Position numbers and translations under genes: made by a program. From RGIG1681 sp045648025 (GTDB lineage: Bacteria; Bacillota; Clostridia; Christensenellales; UBA1242), in contig JAZRNH010000052.1 of NCBI GenBank assembly GCA_045648025.1, positions 1 to 43,065 on the forward strand: a DNA stretch of 43,065 nt, read 5' to 3'. The first letter of the stretch is position 1. Each line of letters begins with the position of its first letter. Shown one piece after another: positions 1 through 7,014 of this stretch. The notes beneath the pieces are model-generated. The model had not been told where the DNA came from. It did not search any database and saw only the letters and a list, made by a program, of their open reading frames with translations.

Positions 1-591
1 TTTCTTGTTAAAAACATTGATGTTCAAGCAATAGGCATTAATAACACATATATTGGTTTTGCAACATTAAATCAATTTATATTTAATACAATAGGTGTAA
101 ATATTTTATGGTATCACATTACTGATTGGTTGGGAATAATACCAATCTTTATGTCTTTTATTTATGCTATTATTGGATTTATTCAATTAATAAAAAGAAA
201 AAGTTTATTCAAAGTTGATAAAGAAATTCTTTTATTAGGTGTCTTTTATGTGGTTTTAATTTTATTATATATATTTTTTGAAAAAGTTATAGTTAATTAT
301 AGACCTATTTTAATGAATGGTTTTTTAGAAGCATCTTTTCCTTCATCACATACTTTAATGGCTGTATGTATATGTGGAAGTTCTATTATGATTAATAAAA
401 TGCTATTTAAAAATAAGATATCAAAATTTTCAAATATTTTATCTTTGATTATTATAATCGTAACAATTTTAGGAAGATTAATATCAGGTGTTCACTGGTT
501 TACTGATATTTTTGGCGGACTCATTATATCAGTGGCATTACTTATGACCTTTTGTTCAGTATTGCAAAAATTTTATAAAGAAAAAAATTAA
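1..591 (+). CDS. PAP2-family membrane phosphatase, 5' end outside window
   Basis: The frame is open back to base 1, so the start lies upstream; 196 residues are visible. PAP2 (type 2 phosphatidic acid phosphatase) membrane enzymes remove phosphate from lipid phosphates such as undecaprenyl-PP or phosphatidic acid. The family motifs are present: VNYRP, then PSSHT (His at visible residue 117), then GRLISGVHWFTD (His 165), between hydrophobic helices. The usual first-motif Lys, seven residues before the Arg, is Glu here. A full-length paralogue lies at 39266-39958 and aligns end to end, including the N-terminal part before the first internal Met; this is why the short internal start near 130 is rejected. 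A terminator follows at once. The substrate cannot be told from sequence. Confidence 0.85.
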   Translation, partial: FLVKNIDVQAIGINNTYIGFATLNQFIFNTIGVNILWYHITDWLGIIPIFMSFIYAIIGFIQLIKRKSLFKVDKEILLLGVFYVVLILLYIFFEKVIVNYRPILMNGFLEASFPSSHTLMAVCICGSSIMINKMLFKNKISKFSNILSLIIIIVTILGRLISGVHWFTDIFGGLIISVALLMTFCSVLQKFYKEKN

Positions 592-599
592 TAATAAAA

Positions 600-630
600 A
601 ACACTTTATTTTTTACAGTAAAGTGTTTTT
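600..630. terminator. bidirectional intrinsic terminator
   Basis: AACACTTTA (600-608) pairs with TAAAGTGTT (619-627). There is a T run on the plus side and an A run before the stem (Ts on the minus strand). It sits between the convergent PAP2 and NlpC/P60-like genes and can serve both. Confidence 0.8.
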
Positions 631-672
631 ATTTTACTAGTTTCAAAAGTTTAGAACTAAGGTTGTTCTTTT

Positions 673-1758
673 TTATTGTTTTTGTTGTTCAGTTTGAGTT
701 GTTTTGTTTAGTGACAAAGTTGAACCAATAAAAGATTTTATTCCAACAAAGCAGTTCATATATTCGTCATTTTGCATATCAACCATTGAGATATTTCCAC
801 GGTTTCTTCTGGCATCAATATATCTTCCGTTCTCTGCAAAAACTCCAACATGACCAGGATACCAATTATTGTTTGTTGTGAAACAATCCGCCTTTGATTG
901 GCGGTGAAATAATAAAATATCGCCAGGTTTTGCAAATTTGTTTATAAAGTTTATTTTGTCATTCACTGTTGCTGTTTCTTCAATTAATTTTGTTTCGCCA
1001 GATGGGTTTGTCATAATCTTTCCGGTTGTGCTGTTTCCAAAACCAGAATCATAAACATCAATACCAAGTTCAGACATATATAGGTAGGAAACAAAAGCTG
1101 CACAGTCAAAAGTTACTTCGCTTTTTTCTTTTAAAATAATTGTTCCAATTAAGTCTTTTGCCGCTTGAAGAATTTTTTGTCTATCTTCATTTGGAGAAGA
1201 AGTTGATGCGAAACAATATGGTTTTAATTTGTTTGTTAAAGTTAAACTATGATTAAAATCAATATCAAGCACCTTTGATAAGTTATTAAATAATAACGAT
1301 AATGTATTTAGGTTAAATGGTTCTTGATTTTTTAATTTAATAATTGTTTCAATAGGCAAATTTAAATCCGCCGAAATATTAATAATATCAGGGTTTTGTT
1401 TATTATTGCTATAAAAAATACCAGAATAATCATTTGTTATTAATTTATAACAATTAATGTCATTTTGAAGTTTTATAGAATCAATATATTTTGGTGATAC
1501 TAAAAACAAATTAAAAAGAGGTTCATTTGTTTGATGAAAATTTGATTCTAAATCTGTTGAAGAAAAATATATTCCATTGACAGAATATTTTTCATCATTA
1601 ACATAAACAACACAGGCAGTTGAATTTATTTGATTATTGTGTTTGTCAATTAGACTAATAGAAATTGGCATACAAAAAATGCCATACTCATCACATAATT
1701 TTTTTAATAAAAAGGTTGAGTTATGCGGAGCAGAAAAGGCAGAATTGTATGCCAACAT
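673..1758 (-). CDS. NlpC/P60-like cysteine peptidase (CHAP/NlpC superfamily)
   Basis: 361 residues. The C-terminal third carries a papain-like NlpC/P60 signature: FDCAAFVSYLY with nucleophile Cys219, GHVGVFAENGRYIDAR with His303 and a third polar residue near Asp315. Such enzymes usually cut cell-wall peptides. The first 200 residues resemble no domain I can name, and no signal peptide or membrane segment is evident, so export is unproven. The start is uncertain. ATG 1758 has no good ribosome site close by, whereas a strong GGAGGTG lies at about 1802-1808 inside a palindrome (AGGTGCACCT). An ATT start at 1788, in frame, would fit that site slightly better. The gene stands alone, divergent from the trp leader. 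Confidence 0.7.
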   Translation of the reverse strand: MLAYNSAFSAPHNSTFLLKKLCDEYGIFCMPISISLIDKHNNQINSTACVVYVNDEKYSVNGIYFSSTDLESNFHQTNEPLFNLFLVSPKYIDSIKLQNDINCYKLITNDYSGIFYSNNKQNPDIINISADLNLPIETIIKLKNQEPFNLNTLSLLFNNLSKVLDIDFNHSLTLTNKLKPYCFASTSSPNEDRQKILQAAKDLIGTIILKEKSEVTFDCAAFVSYLYMSELGIDVYDSGFGNSTTGKIMTNPSGETKLIEETATVNDKINFINKFAKPGDILLFHRQSKADCFTTNNNWYPGHVGVFAENGRYIDARRNRGNISMVDMQNDEYMNCFVGIKSFIGSTLSLNKTTQTEQQKQ

Positions 1759-1821
1759 AAATTTTTCTAAATTTGATAAATTAAAAATTGTTGTGAAGGT
1801 GCACCTCCATAAATTATAAAA

Positions 1822-1850
1822 AGTGTAGCATATATTTTTGCAATTTTCAA
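1822..1850 (-). promoter_or_regulatory. promoter of the NlpC/P60-like gene
   Basis: Minus-strand -35 TTGAAA (1845-1850), 17-bp spacer, -10 TACACT (1822-1827). It predicts a leader of about 55 nt that begins just before the GGAGGTG box. Confidence 0.55.
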
Positions 1851-1873
1851 TAATTTAAAAAATTTTTAACCGC

Positions 1874-1902
1874 TTGACAAATAAAAACAAATGCATTATA
1901 TT
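1874..1902 (+). promoter_or_regulatory. promoter of the trpL-trpB unit
   Basis: -35 TTGACA (1874-1879), 17-bp spacer, -10 TATATT (1897-1902). Transcription should start near 1909, giving a leader RNA of about 205 nt to the attenuator T run. Confidence 0.8.
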
Positions 1903-1936
1903 GAACTTATAACTAACAAAAAAAGGAGATAGTGTT

Positions 1937-1975
1937 ATGTTTAATTCATTTATTTGGTGGTGGCAAGAAGCTTAG
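1937..1975 (+). CDS. trpL: Trp-rich leader peptide of trpB
   Basis: A 12-codon ORF reading MFNSFIWWWQEA, ending in TAG, preceded by AAGGAGA (1923-1929) at ideal spacing. Three consecutive TGG codons (1955-1963) sit just before an RNA region with competing hairpins and a terminator, upstream of trpB. This is the classical layout of a ribosome-mediated attenuator sensing charged tRNA-Trp. The peptide itself probably has no function beyond its translation. The Trp codons lie 12 nt upstream of hairpin segment 1, so a ribosome stalled there would leave that segment mostly free, while one at the stop codon would cover it. Confidence 0.88.
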   Translation: MFNSFIWWWQEA

Positions 1976-2113
1976 TGATCACAACAATTTGTTTTGTGAC
2001 CACTGATTTTTGTTGTCACAAAACATATAAAATGGATTAAATATTTTGATATATAAATAAAATCTTAAGCCCGTTGGTATGTTTTGTTATCAAGCATACA
2101 ACGGGTATTTTTT
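1975..2113 (+). promoter_or_regulatory. trpB attenuator with five pairing segments
   Basis: Segment 1 GTGATCACAA (1975-1984) pairs with segment 2 TTGTGACCAC (1994-2003), with one mismatch. Segment 2, as GTTTTGTGAC (1991-2000), pairs perfectly with segment 3 GTCACAAAAC (2015-2024). Segment 3, as ACAAAACATA (2018-2027), pairs perfectly with segment 4 TATGTTTTGT (2078-2087). Segment 4 overlaps the 5' arm of the terminator, which pairs with segment 5. Predicted logic: with Trp plentiful the ribosome reaches the stop and masks 1, so 2:3 forms and the terminator folds. With Trp scarce the ribosome stalls, 1:2 forms, 3 is freed to hold 4, and transcription runs into trpB. The pairings are seen; the switching is inferred. 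No T-box sequence was seen. Confidence 0.8.
2070..2113 (+). terminator. attenuator terminator upstream of trpB
   Basis: CCCGTTG-G-TATG (2070-2081) pairs with CATACAACGGG (2095-2105), 11 bp with one bulged G, followed by six Ts (2108-2113). It ends 33 nt before the trpB start. Confidence 0.85.
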
Positions 2114-2145
2114 ATGCAAATTTATTATTTAAGGAGATTTTATTT

Positions 2146-3309
2146 ATGAAAAAAGGTTATTTTGGTGAATTTGGTGGAAGTTTTGTTTCTGCCGAAATGC
2201 AAAGAGAATTAGACAAAATTGAAAAGGAATATAACAGATTAAAAACAGATAAAGATTTTAAAGCTGAACTTGATTATTATAGAAGAAATTTTCAAGGCAG
2301 ACCAACTGCACTTTATTTTTGCGAAAGATTAACAAACAAAATTGGCGGTGCAAAGATATATTTAAAAAGAGAAGATTTAAATCATACAGGAGCTCATAAA
2401 ATCAACCATGCAATTGGCGAAGCTCTTCTTGCAAAAAGACTTGGAAAAACAAAAATCATTGCAGAAACTGGTGCTGGACAACATGGGCTTTCTATTGCGA
2501 CAGTATGCACAATGCTTGGGCTTGAGTGTGAAATTCATATGGGCATAGTTGATATAAAGAAGCAAAAAATCAATGTTGAAAAAATGAAAATGCTTGGTGC
2601 AACAGTTGTTGAATGCACTGCTGGTGATGGAACTTTGAAAGATGCGGTTAATAGTGCATTTGAGTCTTATGCAAAACAATTGGACACGGCAATATATTGT
2701 ATTGGTTCAGTTGTTGGTCCGCATCCTTATCCAACAATGGTTAGAGATTTTCAATCAGTTATTGGCAGAGAAGTTAAAAAGCAAATAAAAAAGCAAGAAA
2801 ACAGACTTCCAGATTATATTGTTGCTTGTGTTGGTGGTGGCTCAAATGCAATGGGTATATTCTATCCGTTTTTGAAAGAAAAACAGGTTAAACTTGTTGG
2901 TGTTGAAGCTCTTGGAAGAGGTGAAGGTGTTGCTGAAAATTCTGCAACAATAAAATATGGTGAGGTTGATGTTTATCAAGGTTTTAGATCAAAAGTTTTA
3001 AAAACCAAATCAGGTGAAATTGCAGATGCATACTCAATTGCTTGTGGTCTTGATTATCCAGGAGTTGGACCAGAACATTCATATTTGAACGAAATAAAAA
3101 GAGCAGAATATGTTGCCATTGATGACAAGGCTGCAGCAGAAGCATTTTTTGAACTGACTAAAACAGAAGGTATTATTCCTGCAATTGAAAGTTCACATGC
3201 GGTGGCTTATGCAATGAAATTGGCAAAGTTATTAAATAAAAACCAAATAATAGTAGTTAACCTTTCTGGAAGAGGTGACAAAGATGTTGAATTTATGTTA
3301 AAAAAATAA
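2146..3309 (+). CDS. trpB: tryptophan synthase beta chain, stand-alone
   Basis: 387 residues, normal for TrpB. It joins indole and L-serine to L-tryptophan with PLP. Visible: HTGAHKIN with the PLP lysine Lys85, AETGAGQHG with the catalytic Glu107, the phosphate loop GGGSNAMG, and the C-terminal NLSGRGDKD. The start is ATG 2146 with AAGGAG 10 nt upstream; longer frames begin inside the attenuator and are wrong. No trpA or other trp gene is adjacent: the next gene is convergent, with a terminator between. A lone TrpB under Trp-codon attenuation suggests indole salvage or a dispersed pathway. The sequence resembles TrpB1 rather than the longer TrpB2 type, so a partner TrpA elsewhere is possible. 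Confidence 0.95.
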   Translation: MKKGYFGEFGGSFVSAEMQRELDKIEKEYNRLKTDKDFKAELDYYRRNFQGRPTALYFCERLTNKIGGAKIYLKREDLNHTGAHKINHAIGEALLAKRLGKTKIIAETGAGQHGLSIATVCTMLGLECEIHMGIVDIKKQKINVEKMKMLGATVVECTAGDGTLKDAVNSAFESYAKQLDTAIYCIGSVVGPHPYPTMVRDFQSVIGREVKKQIKKQENRLPDYIVACVGGGSNAMGIFYPFLKEKQVKLVGVEALGRGEGVAENSATIKYGEVDVYQGFRSKVLKTKSGEIADAYSIACGLDYPGVGPEHSYLNEIKRAEYVAIDDKAAAEAFFELTKTEGIIPAIESSHAVAYAMKLAKLLNKNQIIVVNLSGRGDKDVEFMLKK

Positions 3310-3330
3310 TTATTAAAATATAACAATAAA

Positions 3331-3359
3331 AAACAGGGTTAAAATTTAGCCCTGTTTTT
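3331..3359. terminator. bidirectional terminator between trpB and GNAT gene
   Basis: AACAGGG pairs with CCCTGTT, flanked by an A run and a T run, between two convergent genes. Confidence 0.8.
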
Positions 3360-3365
3360 GTGATA

Positions 3366-4496
3366 TTAAAATCTGTCTGCAATATTGATATCAAATGCAA
3401 GAGGAAACACTTCTGAAATGTTATTATATAATAACTCGTTACCAAGCATAAATCTAACAAATTCTTCTTTTGTTTCAAATGAGCAAAGTGGATGTTTTTT
3501 GCTTTTTGACATTTTGAAAATGTTGCCGTCAAAATCAAATGTGTAAATTTGACCTTCAACTTCATAGGTTTCAGAAAAACTTTTAAGTGGGTTTTCTAAA
3601 TTGTTTAAATAAACAATCATTTCAACAAATTTTTCAAAATTATAAATCTTTAAACACATATGTTCACTGAGTGTTTTGAAGTCGGCAAGTTTATCAAATA
3701 TATAGCAGTTATGTTTATGTAACAATGTTTCAATAATCTTTATTGTGTAATTATGTTCTTTTGTTGTGATTTTTTCATCTAACAAAATTTGACAAATTGT
3801 TGGTTCTATATATTTTGAACTTGTTACATTAATCTCAATAATAGACCTGTTTTTAATGGCAAAATATCCAACAATTTTATCACTGTCACAAATTGCATAA
3901 AGTTTGGTGTGTGAGTTGTTGAGTGAAAGTTTAAACTCAAAAATATCTCTTAAAACAAACAATTCATTTTTTCTGTAAATGTTATAAATTGTTTCCAAAA
4001 ATTCTTCTTTAAATGGTTTGATAGAAATGTTTTGATTGTGCTTTAAATATTTGGTTTGATTTTTGTTAAATTCATAATTTGCGGTTAAACCAATTCGTTC
4101 ATATTTATAGTGATTATATCTTTCACGATTGCCGGTTAAAACTGAAAATACAACTTCGTTTTCTAAGTCTTCTTGATTTGTTGCGGACATCAATGATTTC
4201 ATATAAGATTGACCGCGGTAATCTGGAATTGTGCCAACAGTTCCAAGTCTTGAAAATTTGTATGGATTTTTATTTATGATAATTTTGTCAATAAGGTTGC
4301 CAACAACTGCGACTGGTTGATTTTTGTCGTTGTATGCCAAAAAGTGAATATTTGCATAGTTTTTATTTGGGTTATTATAAATTTGTGGTTTTGATTTTTT
4401 AAATGAAAAACCGGCAACTCTTTCTGGCTTGAAAGCTTTGTCTGCAATTTTTATTATTGTTTGAAAATCAGATTCTTCACATTTTTTGATAAACAT
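3366..4496 (-). CDS. GNAT-family N-acetyltransferase (Eis-like)
   Basis: 376 residues from ATG 4496, which has AAGGAG 9 nt upstream; an upstream TTG frame would start inside that site. The acetyl-CoA loop is visible at about residues 86-102 (TVGTIPDYRGQSYMKSLM), matching the V-x-T-x-P-x-YRGxG signature with Ser in place of the last Gly. The length and the second poorly conserved half resemble Eis-like acetyltransferases with two GNAT folds and an SCP2-like tail, which acetylate amines. The substrate is unknown. Single gene, convergent with trpB and divergent from the HD gene. Confidence 0.7.
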   Translation of the reverse strand: MFIKKCEESDFQTIIKIADKAFKPERVAGFSFKKSKPQIYNNPNKNYANIHFLAYNDKNQPVAVVGNLIDKIIINKNPYKFSRLGTVGTIPDYRGQSYMKSLMSATNQEDLENEVVFSVLTGNRERYNHYKYERIGLTANYEFNKNQTKYLKHNQNISIKPFKEEFLETIYNIYRKNELFVLRDIFEFKLSLNNSHTKLYAICDSDKIVGYFAIKNRSIIEINVTSSKYIEPTICQILLDEKITTKEHNYTIKIIETLLHKHNCYIFDKLADFKTLSEHMCLKIYNFEKFVEMIVYLNNLENPLKSFSETYEVEGQIYTFDFDGNIFKMSKSKKHPLCSFETKEEFVRFMLGNELLYNNISEVFPLAFDINIADRF

Positions 4497-4557
4497 AAAA
4501 TACTGCTCCTTATACAAGAGTATTTTAACAATTATTTGCTTTTTAGTAAAGAATATT

Positions 4558-4585
4558 TTGGCATTAAAGAAATTTGTGCTATACT
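4558..4585 (+). promoter_or_regulatory. promoter of the HD-domain gene
   Basis: TTGGCA (4558-4563), 16-bp spacer, TATACT (4580-4585), about 17 nt before the start codon; the leader must be very short. Confidence 0.55.
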
Positions 4586-4602
4586 GCAGTCAGGTGAAAA
4601 AT

Positions 4603-5673
4603 ATGAGCAAATATTATGAAAATTTAGATAATTTAAGAAAAAGTTATTTTGAAATTTTGTCAAAAGAATTTCCTGAGTGGCTTTTAGATTATATTGATAA
4701 TGATGAAATGCAAAGGCTTTCTGGAATTAGTATGCTTTGTGGAACTGATTATTCAGCTATGTATGATTACAAGTCGTTCAATTCAACTCTTGACCATAGT
4801 GTTGGTGTGGCTCTTATGATTTGGAATTTTACAAAAGACAAAAAGCAAACAATTGCAGGTTTGTTTCATGATATTGCAACTCCAACTTTTAAGCATTGTA
4901 TTGATTTTATGAATGGTGACTCTGAGCATCAAGAATCAACAGAAGAGAGAACTGAGCAAACTATAAGAAATTCAAAAAAGATAATGAATTTGCTTGAAAG
5001 AGATGGAATAACAGTTGAGGATGTTTGTGATTATCATATTTATCCAATTGCAGATAATGACACTCCAAGACTTTCTGCGGATAGGTTTGAATACACTTTT
5101 TCAAATGGGTTATTTTTATATAACTGTTGGAATACGGATGAAATCAAGAAATATTATGAAGATATTGCTGTTTTAAAAAATGAAGATAACACTATCGAAC
5201 TTGGTTTTAAAACAAAAGAAATTTGCAAAGATTTTTTGAAAGCAATACTTCCAGTTTTTGAAACTTATGATAGCGACCCAAACAGAACTGTTATGCAATT
5301 TTATGCAGATATGATGAAGAGTTTAAATTCAAAAGGGTTGATTTCAGTTGATGATTTATATCAAATGTCTGAAGCAGAAGTTAATGATTTGATATTAAAT
5401 TCAGGTGATGAATATTTGGTTGCTGCATTTAAAAACTTTCAAGCTGCAACAACAGTTTTTGGAAGTGATGAACCGGTTGAGGGAAAATACTGCATTTCAG
5501 TTAAAGGCAAAAAGAGATATATTGTTCCTCTTGTGATGATGGGTGAAAAATCTGTTAGAATAACAGAAATTGACGAAGAATCAAAACAATTAGTTGAAGA
5601 TTATATGAAAGTAAAAAGGTCAAAATATACAGGTTTTGATTTTGACTTCAAACCTTATTCACTTGATAATTAA
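4603..5673 (+). CDS. HD-domain metal-dependent phosphohydrolase
   Basis: 356 residues from ATG 4603 (GGTGA upstream). The metal-binding HD signature is complete: LDHSVGVAL (His65), GLFHDIATP (His89-Asp90) and SADRFEY (Asp160). HD enzymes of this type hydrolyse nucleotides or nucleotide second messengers. The overall plan (early HD domain, helical C-terminal half) resembles dGTPase/HDIG-like soluble hydrolases, but no substrate can be assigned. It is expressed alone, with its own promoter and a terminator just downstream. A longer frame starting at 4486 crosses the promoter and is rejected. Confidence 0.75.
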   Translation: MSKYYENLDNLRKSYFEILSKEFPEWLLDYIDNDEMQRLSGISMLCGTDYSAMYDYKSFNSTLDHSVGVALMIWNFTKDKKQTIAGLFHDIATPTFKHCIDFMNGDSEHQESTEERTEQTIRNSKKIMNLLERDGITVEDVCDYHIYPIADNDTPRLSADRFEYTFSNGLFLYNCWNTDEIKKYYEDIAVLKNEDNTIELGFKTKEICKDFLKAILPVFETYDSDPNRTVMQFYADMMKSLNSKGLISVDDLYQMSEAEVNDLILNSGDEYLVAAFKNFQAATTVFGSDEPVEGKYCISVKGKKRYIVPLVMMGEKSVRITEIDEESKQLVEDYMKVKRSKYTGFDFDFKPYSLDN

Positions 5674-5708
5674 TAATTATTAAATCATAACAATAAACAT
5701 TAAAAAAG

Positions 5709-5737
5709 AAAAACACAGGAAATATCTGTGTTTTTTA
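5709..5737. terminator. intrinsic terminator after HD gene
   Basis: AAAACACAG pairs with CTGTGTTTT, with A and T runs on both sides. It also covers the stop codon of the minus-strand HTH remnant. Confidence 0.75.
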
Positions 5738-5914
5738 TTTTTCTACACCCAAAATATAGTCGGTTGAAACATCAAAAATTTTTGACATTTTGATAACAGA
5801 TTTAACATCTGGCAAACTTTTATTTCTTTCCCAAAGTGAAATTGTGTCTTGGCTTGTAAAAAGCAGTGCCGCAAGGTCACTCTGAGTCATTTTTCGCTCA
5901 AGTCTTAAGCTTTT
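5735..5914 (-). pseudogene. N-terminally truncated XRE/Cro-type HTH regulator
   Basis: The minus strand encodes LRLERKMTQSDLA, then LWERNKSLPD and FDVSTDYILGVE, ending in TAA. These are the core and C-terminal signatures of XRE-family helix-turn-helix repressors, in which the protein would bind DNA as a dimer. The N-terminal residues that normally precede LRLE are missing: in frame there is a TGA at 5915-5917, and another frame reads FFEKA and then stops. The first in-frame ATG (5890) would give 51 residues without helix 1. A truncated or frameshifted gene is the best reading; a 51-residue functional protein is less likely. Confidence 0.6.
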
Positions 5915-6001
5915 TCAAAAAATGATGAAGGTAATTTAATCGTATTAGAATCATTTGATGGAAATGGTGAAAAATTTATAAAGGTAAAAATTGAAAAATA
6001 A
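5909..6001 (+). pseudogene. 3' remnant of an unidentified plus-strand gene
   Basis: A plus-strand frame reads AFSKNDEGNLIVLESF and then DGNGEKFIKVKIEK before TAA at 5999-6001, directly followed by a terminator. The codon use and terminator fit the tail of a real gene, but the frame is closed by TAA at 5906-5908 and there is no start or ribosome site. It abuts the truncated HTH gene head to head, so one deletion or recombination event may have removed the 5' parts of both. Confidence 0.4.
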
Positions 6002-6027
6002 AAAAGACCCTTTTGGGTCTTTTTTTG
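6001..6027 (+). terminator. intrinsic terminator
   Basis: AAAAGACCC (to 6010) pairs with GGGTCTTTT (from 6015), loop TTTT, long T run. It follows the 3' gene remnant. Confidence 0.75.
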
Positions 6028-6075
6028 ATAAATATATTATTTAGCAATATGAAAAAATAGGTCTTTTTTGATTGG

Positions 6076-6158
6076 TGCGGATGACAGGACTTGAACCTGC
6101 AAGAGATTTCTCTCACAAGGACCTGAACCTTGTGTGTTTGCCATTTCACCACATCCGC
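6076..6158 (-). tRNA. tRNA-Leu(CAG)
   Basis: Minus-strand GCGGATG acceptor stem, D arm, anticodon loop TTCAGGT (anticodon CAG) on a CAAGG/CCTTG stem, long class II variable arm, GGTTCAAGTCC T arm. CCA does not appear to be encoded directly after the discriminator. It has its own promoter and is divergent from the tRNA operon. Confidence 0.93.
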
Positions 6159-6166
6159 ATAACCGT

Positions 6167-6195
6167 ATTATAATGTTATGATAAAAGAAAATCAA
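6167..6195 (-). promoter_or_regulatory. promoter of tRNA-Leu(CAG)
   Basis: Minus-strand TTGATT (6190-6195), 17-bp spacer, TATAAT (6167-6172), ending 9 nt before the tRNA 5' end. The rest of 6196-6381 is plain AT-rich DNA with no gene or structure I can support. Confidence 0.7.
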
Positions 6196-6381
6196 TTATT
6201 ATTCTTTTAATCACTATGAAAAGTTAAAGTTTTGTTGATTATTTTGTTTGCAATGGCAGAAATTTAATAATTTATTTTAATAATAGTGGGTGAAATGGCT
6301 GCAAAAATAGGGAAAATTGAGATTTATATTAATAAAACTATCAAATTAAAAAATAAAATTTAATAAAATTATTTTAATTTA

Positions 6382-6410
6382 TTGACAAATAACAAAAATT
6401 GTTATATTAT
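6382..6410 (+). promoter_or_regulatory. promoter of the seven-tRNA operon
   Basis: TTGACA (6382-6387), 17-bp spacer, TATTAT (6405-6410), 20 nt before tRNA-Gly. Confidence 0.8.
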
Positions 6411-6429
6411 GATGTAGTCGAATTTATGT

Positions 6430-6503
6430 GCGGGTGTAGCTCAATGGTAGAGCGCTAGCCTTCCAAGCTGGTTGCGTGGGTTCGATTCCCATCACCCGCT
6501 CCA
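6430..6503 (+). tRNA. tRNA-Gly(TCC)
   Basis: GCGGGTG/CACCCGC acceptor stem, anticodon loop CTTCCAA (TCC), T arm GGTTCGATTCC, encoded CCA. First gene of the operon. Confidence 0.95.
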
Positions 6504-6520
6504 TATTAATTTTGACATAT

Positions 6521-6597
6521 GTACCTTTAGCTCAGCTGGATAGAGCATCGCCCTTCTAAGGCGAGGGTCGGGGGTTCGAATCCCTCAAGGTACACCA
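6521..6597 (+). tRNA. tRNA-Arg(TCT)
   Basis: GTACCTT/AAGGTAC acceptor stem, anticodon loop CTTCTAA (TCT), canonical T arm, encoded CCA. It reads AGA, the Arg codon most used in the neighbouring genes. Confidence 0.95.
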
Positions 6598-6602
6598 ATT
6601 AT

Positions 6603-6680
6603 GGTGGATGTAGCGCAGTTGGTTAGAGCGCAAGATTGTGGATCTTGAGGTCGTGGGTTCAAGCCCCACCTTCCACCCCA
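6603..6680 (+). tRNA. tRNA-His(GTG)
   Basis: The anticodon loop TTGTGGA gives GTG. An extra 5' G (6603) faces discriminator C6677, the normal G-1:C73 identity pair of tRNA-His, and CCA is encoded. The acceptor stem GTGGATG/CTTCCAC has one T-T mismatch at its sixth pair (6609 against 6671). Confidence 0.93.
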
Positions 6681-6699
6681 CAAATTTAAAATTTAATAT

Positions 6700-6775
6700 T
6701 GGGGTGTAGCCAAGCGGTAAGGCAATAGACTTTGACTCTATCATTTCGTAGGTTCGAATCCTGCCACCCCAGCCA
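6700..6775 (+). tRNA. tRNA-Gln(TTG)
   Basis: TGGGGTG/CACCCCA acceptor stem, anticodon loop CTTTGAC (TTG), T arm GGTTCGAATCC, encoded CCA. Confidence 0.95.
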
Positions 6776-6812
6776 AAAACAAAATAATAGGGTAGAAGAA
6801 AACTTAAGATAT

Positions 6813-6887
6813 TGGGGTGTCGCCAAGTGGTAAGGCATGGGACTCTGACTCCCACATTCGAGGGTTCGAAACCTTCCACCCCAGCCA
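6813..6887 (+). tRNA. tRNA-Gln(CTG)
   Basis: Same acceptor stem as the preceding Gln tRNA and closely similar throughout, but anticodon loop CTCTGAC (CTG). A tandem duplication with anticodon change is likely. CCA is encoded. Confidence 0.95.
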
Positions 6888-6894
6888 AAAATAT

Positions 6895-6970
6895 GGTTCA
6901 TTAGCTCAGCTGGTAGAGCACTTGACTTTTAATCAAGGGGTCCCGGGTTCGAATCCCGGATGAGCCACCA
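6895..6970 (+). tRNA. tRNA-Lys(TTT)
   Basis: GGTTCAT/ATGAGCC acceptor stem (one G-T pair), anticodon loop CTTTTAA (TTT), strong CCGGG T stem, encoded CCA. A second tRNA-Lys (CTT) is at 17158. Confidence 0.95.
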
Positions 6971-6978
6971 AGACGAAG

Positions 6979-7002
6979 ACCCCAAAGTTTATGCTTTGGG
7001 GT
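6979..7002 (+). terminator. hairpin between tRNA-Lys and tRNA-Leu (weak terminator or processing site)
   Basis: ACCCCAAAG (6979-6987) pairs perfectly with CTTTGGGGT (6994-7002), but only three Ts follow. The next tRNA starts 13 nt later without a clear promoter, so partial termination or RNA processing is more likely than a full stop. Confidence 0.45.
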
Positions 7003-7014
7003 TTAAAATTATAT

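Noticed and set aside
1937..2145. T-box riboswitch upstream of trpB
   Set aside because: No T-box core sequence or specifier-loop layout is present; the Trp-codon leader ORF and nested helices explain the region better.
2377..2679. Minus-strand 100-codon ORF inside trpB
   Set aside because: Antisense to a clear trpB with no promoter or ribosome site; Cys/Phe-rich composition typical of shadow frames.
6556..6901. Minus-strand ORFs of 71-110 codons across the tRNA operon
   Set aside because: They run antisense through four tRNA genes; the apparent proteins are translated tRNA complements.
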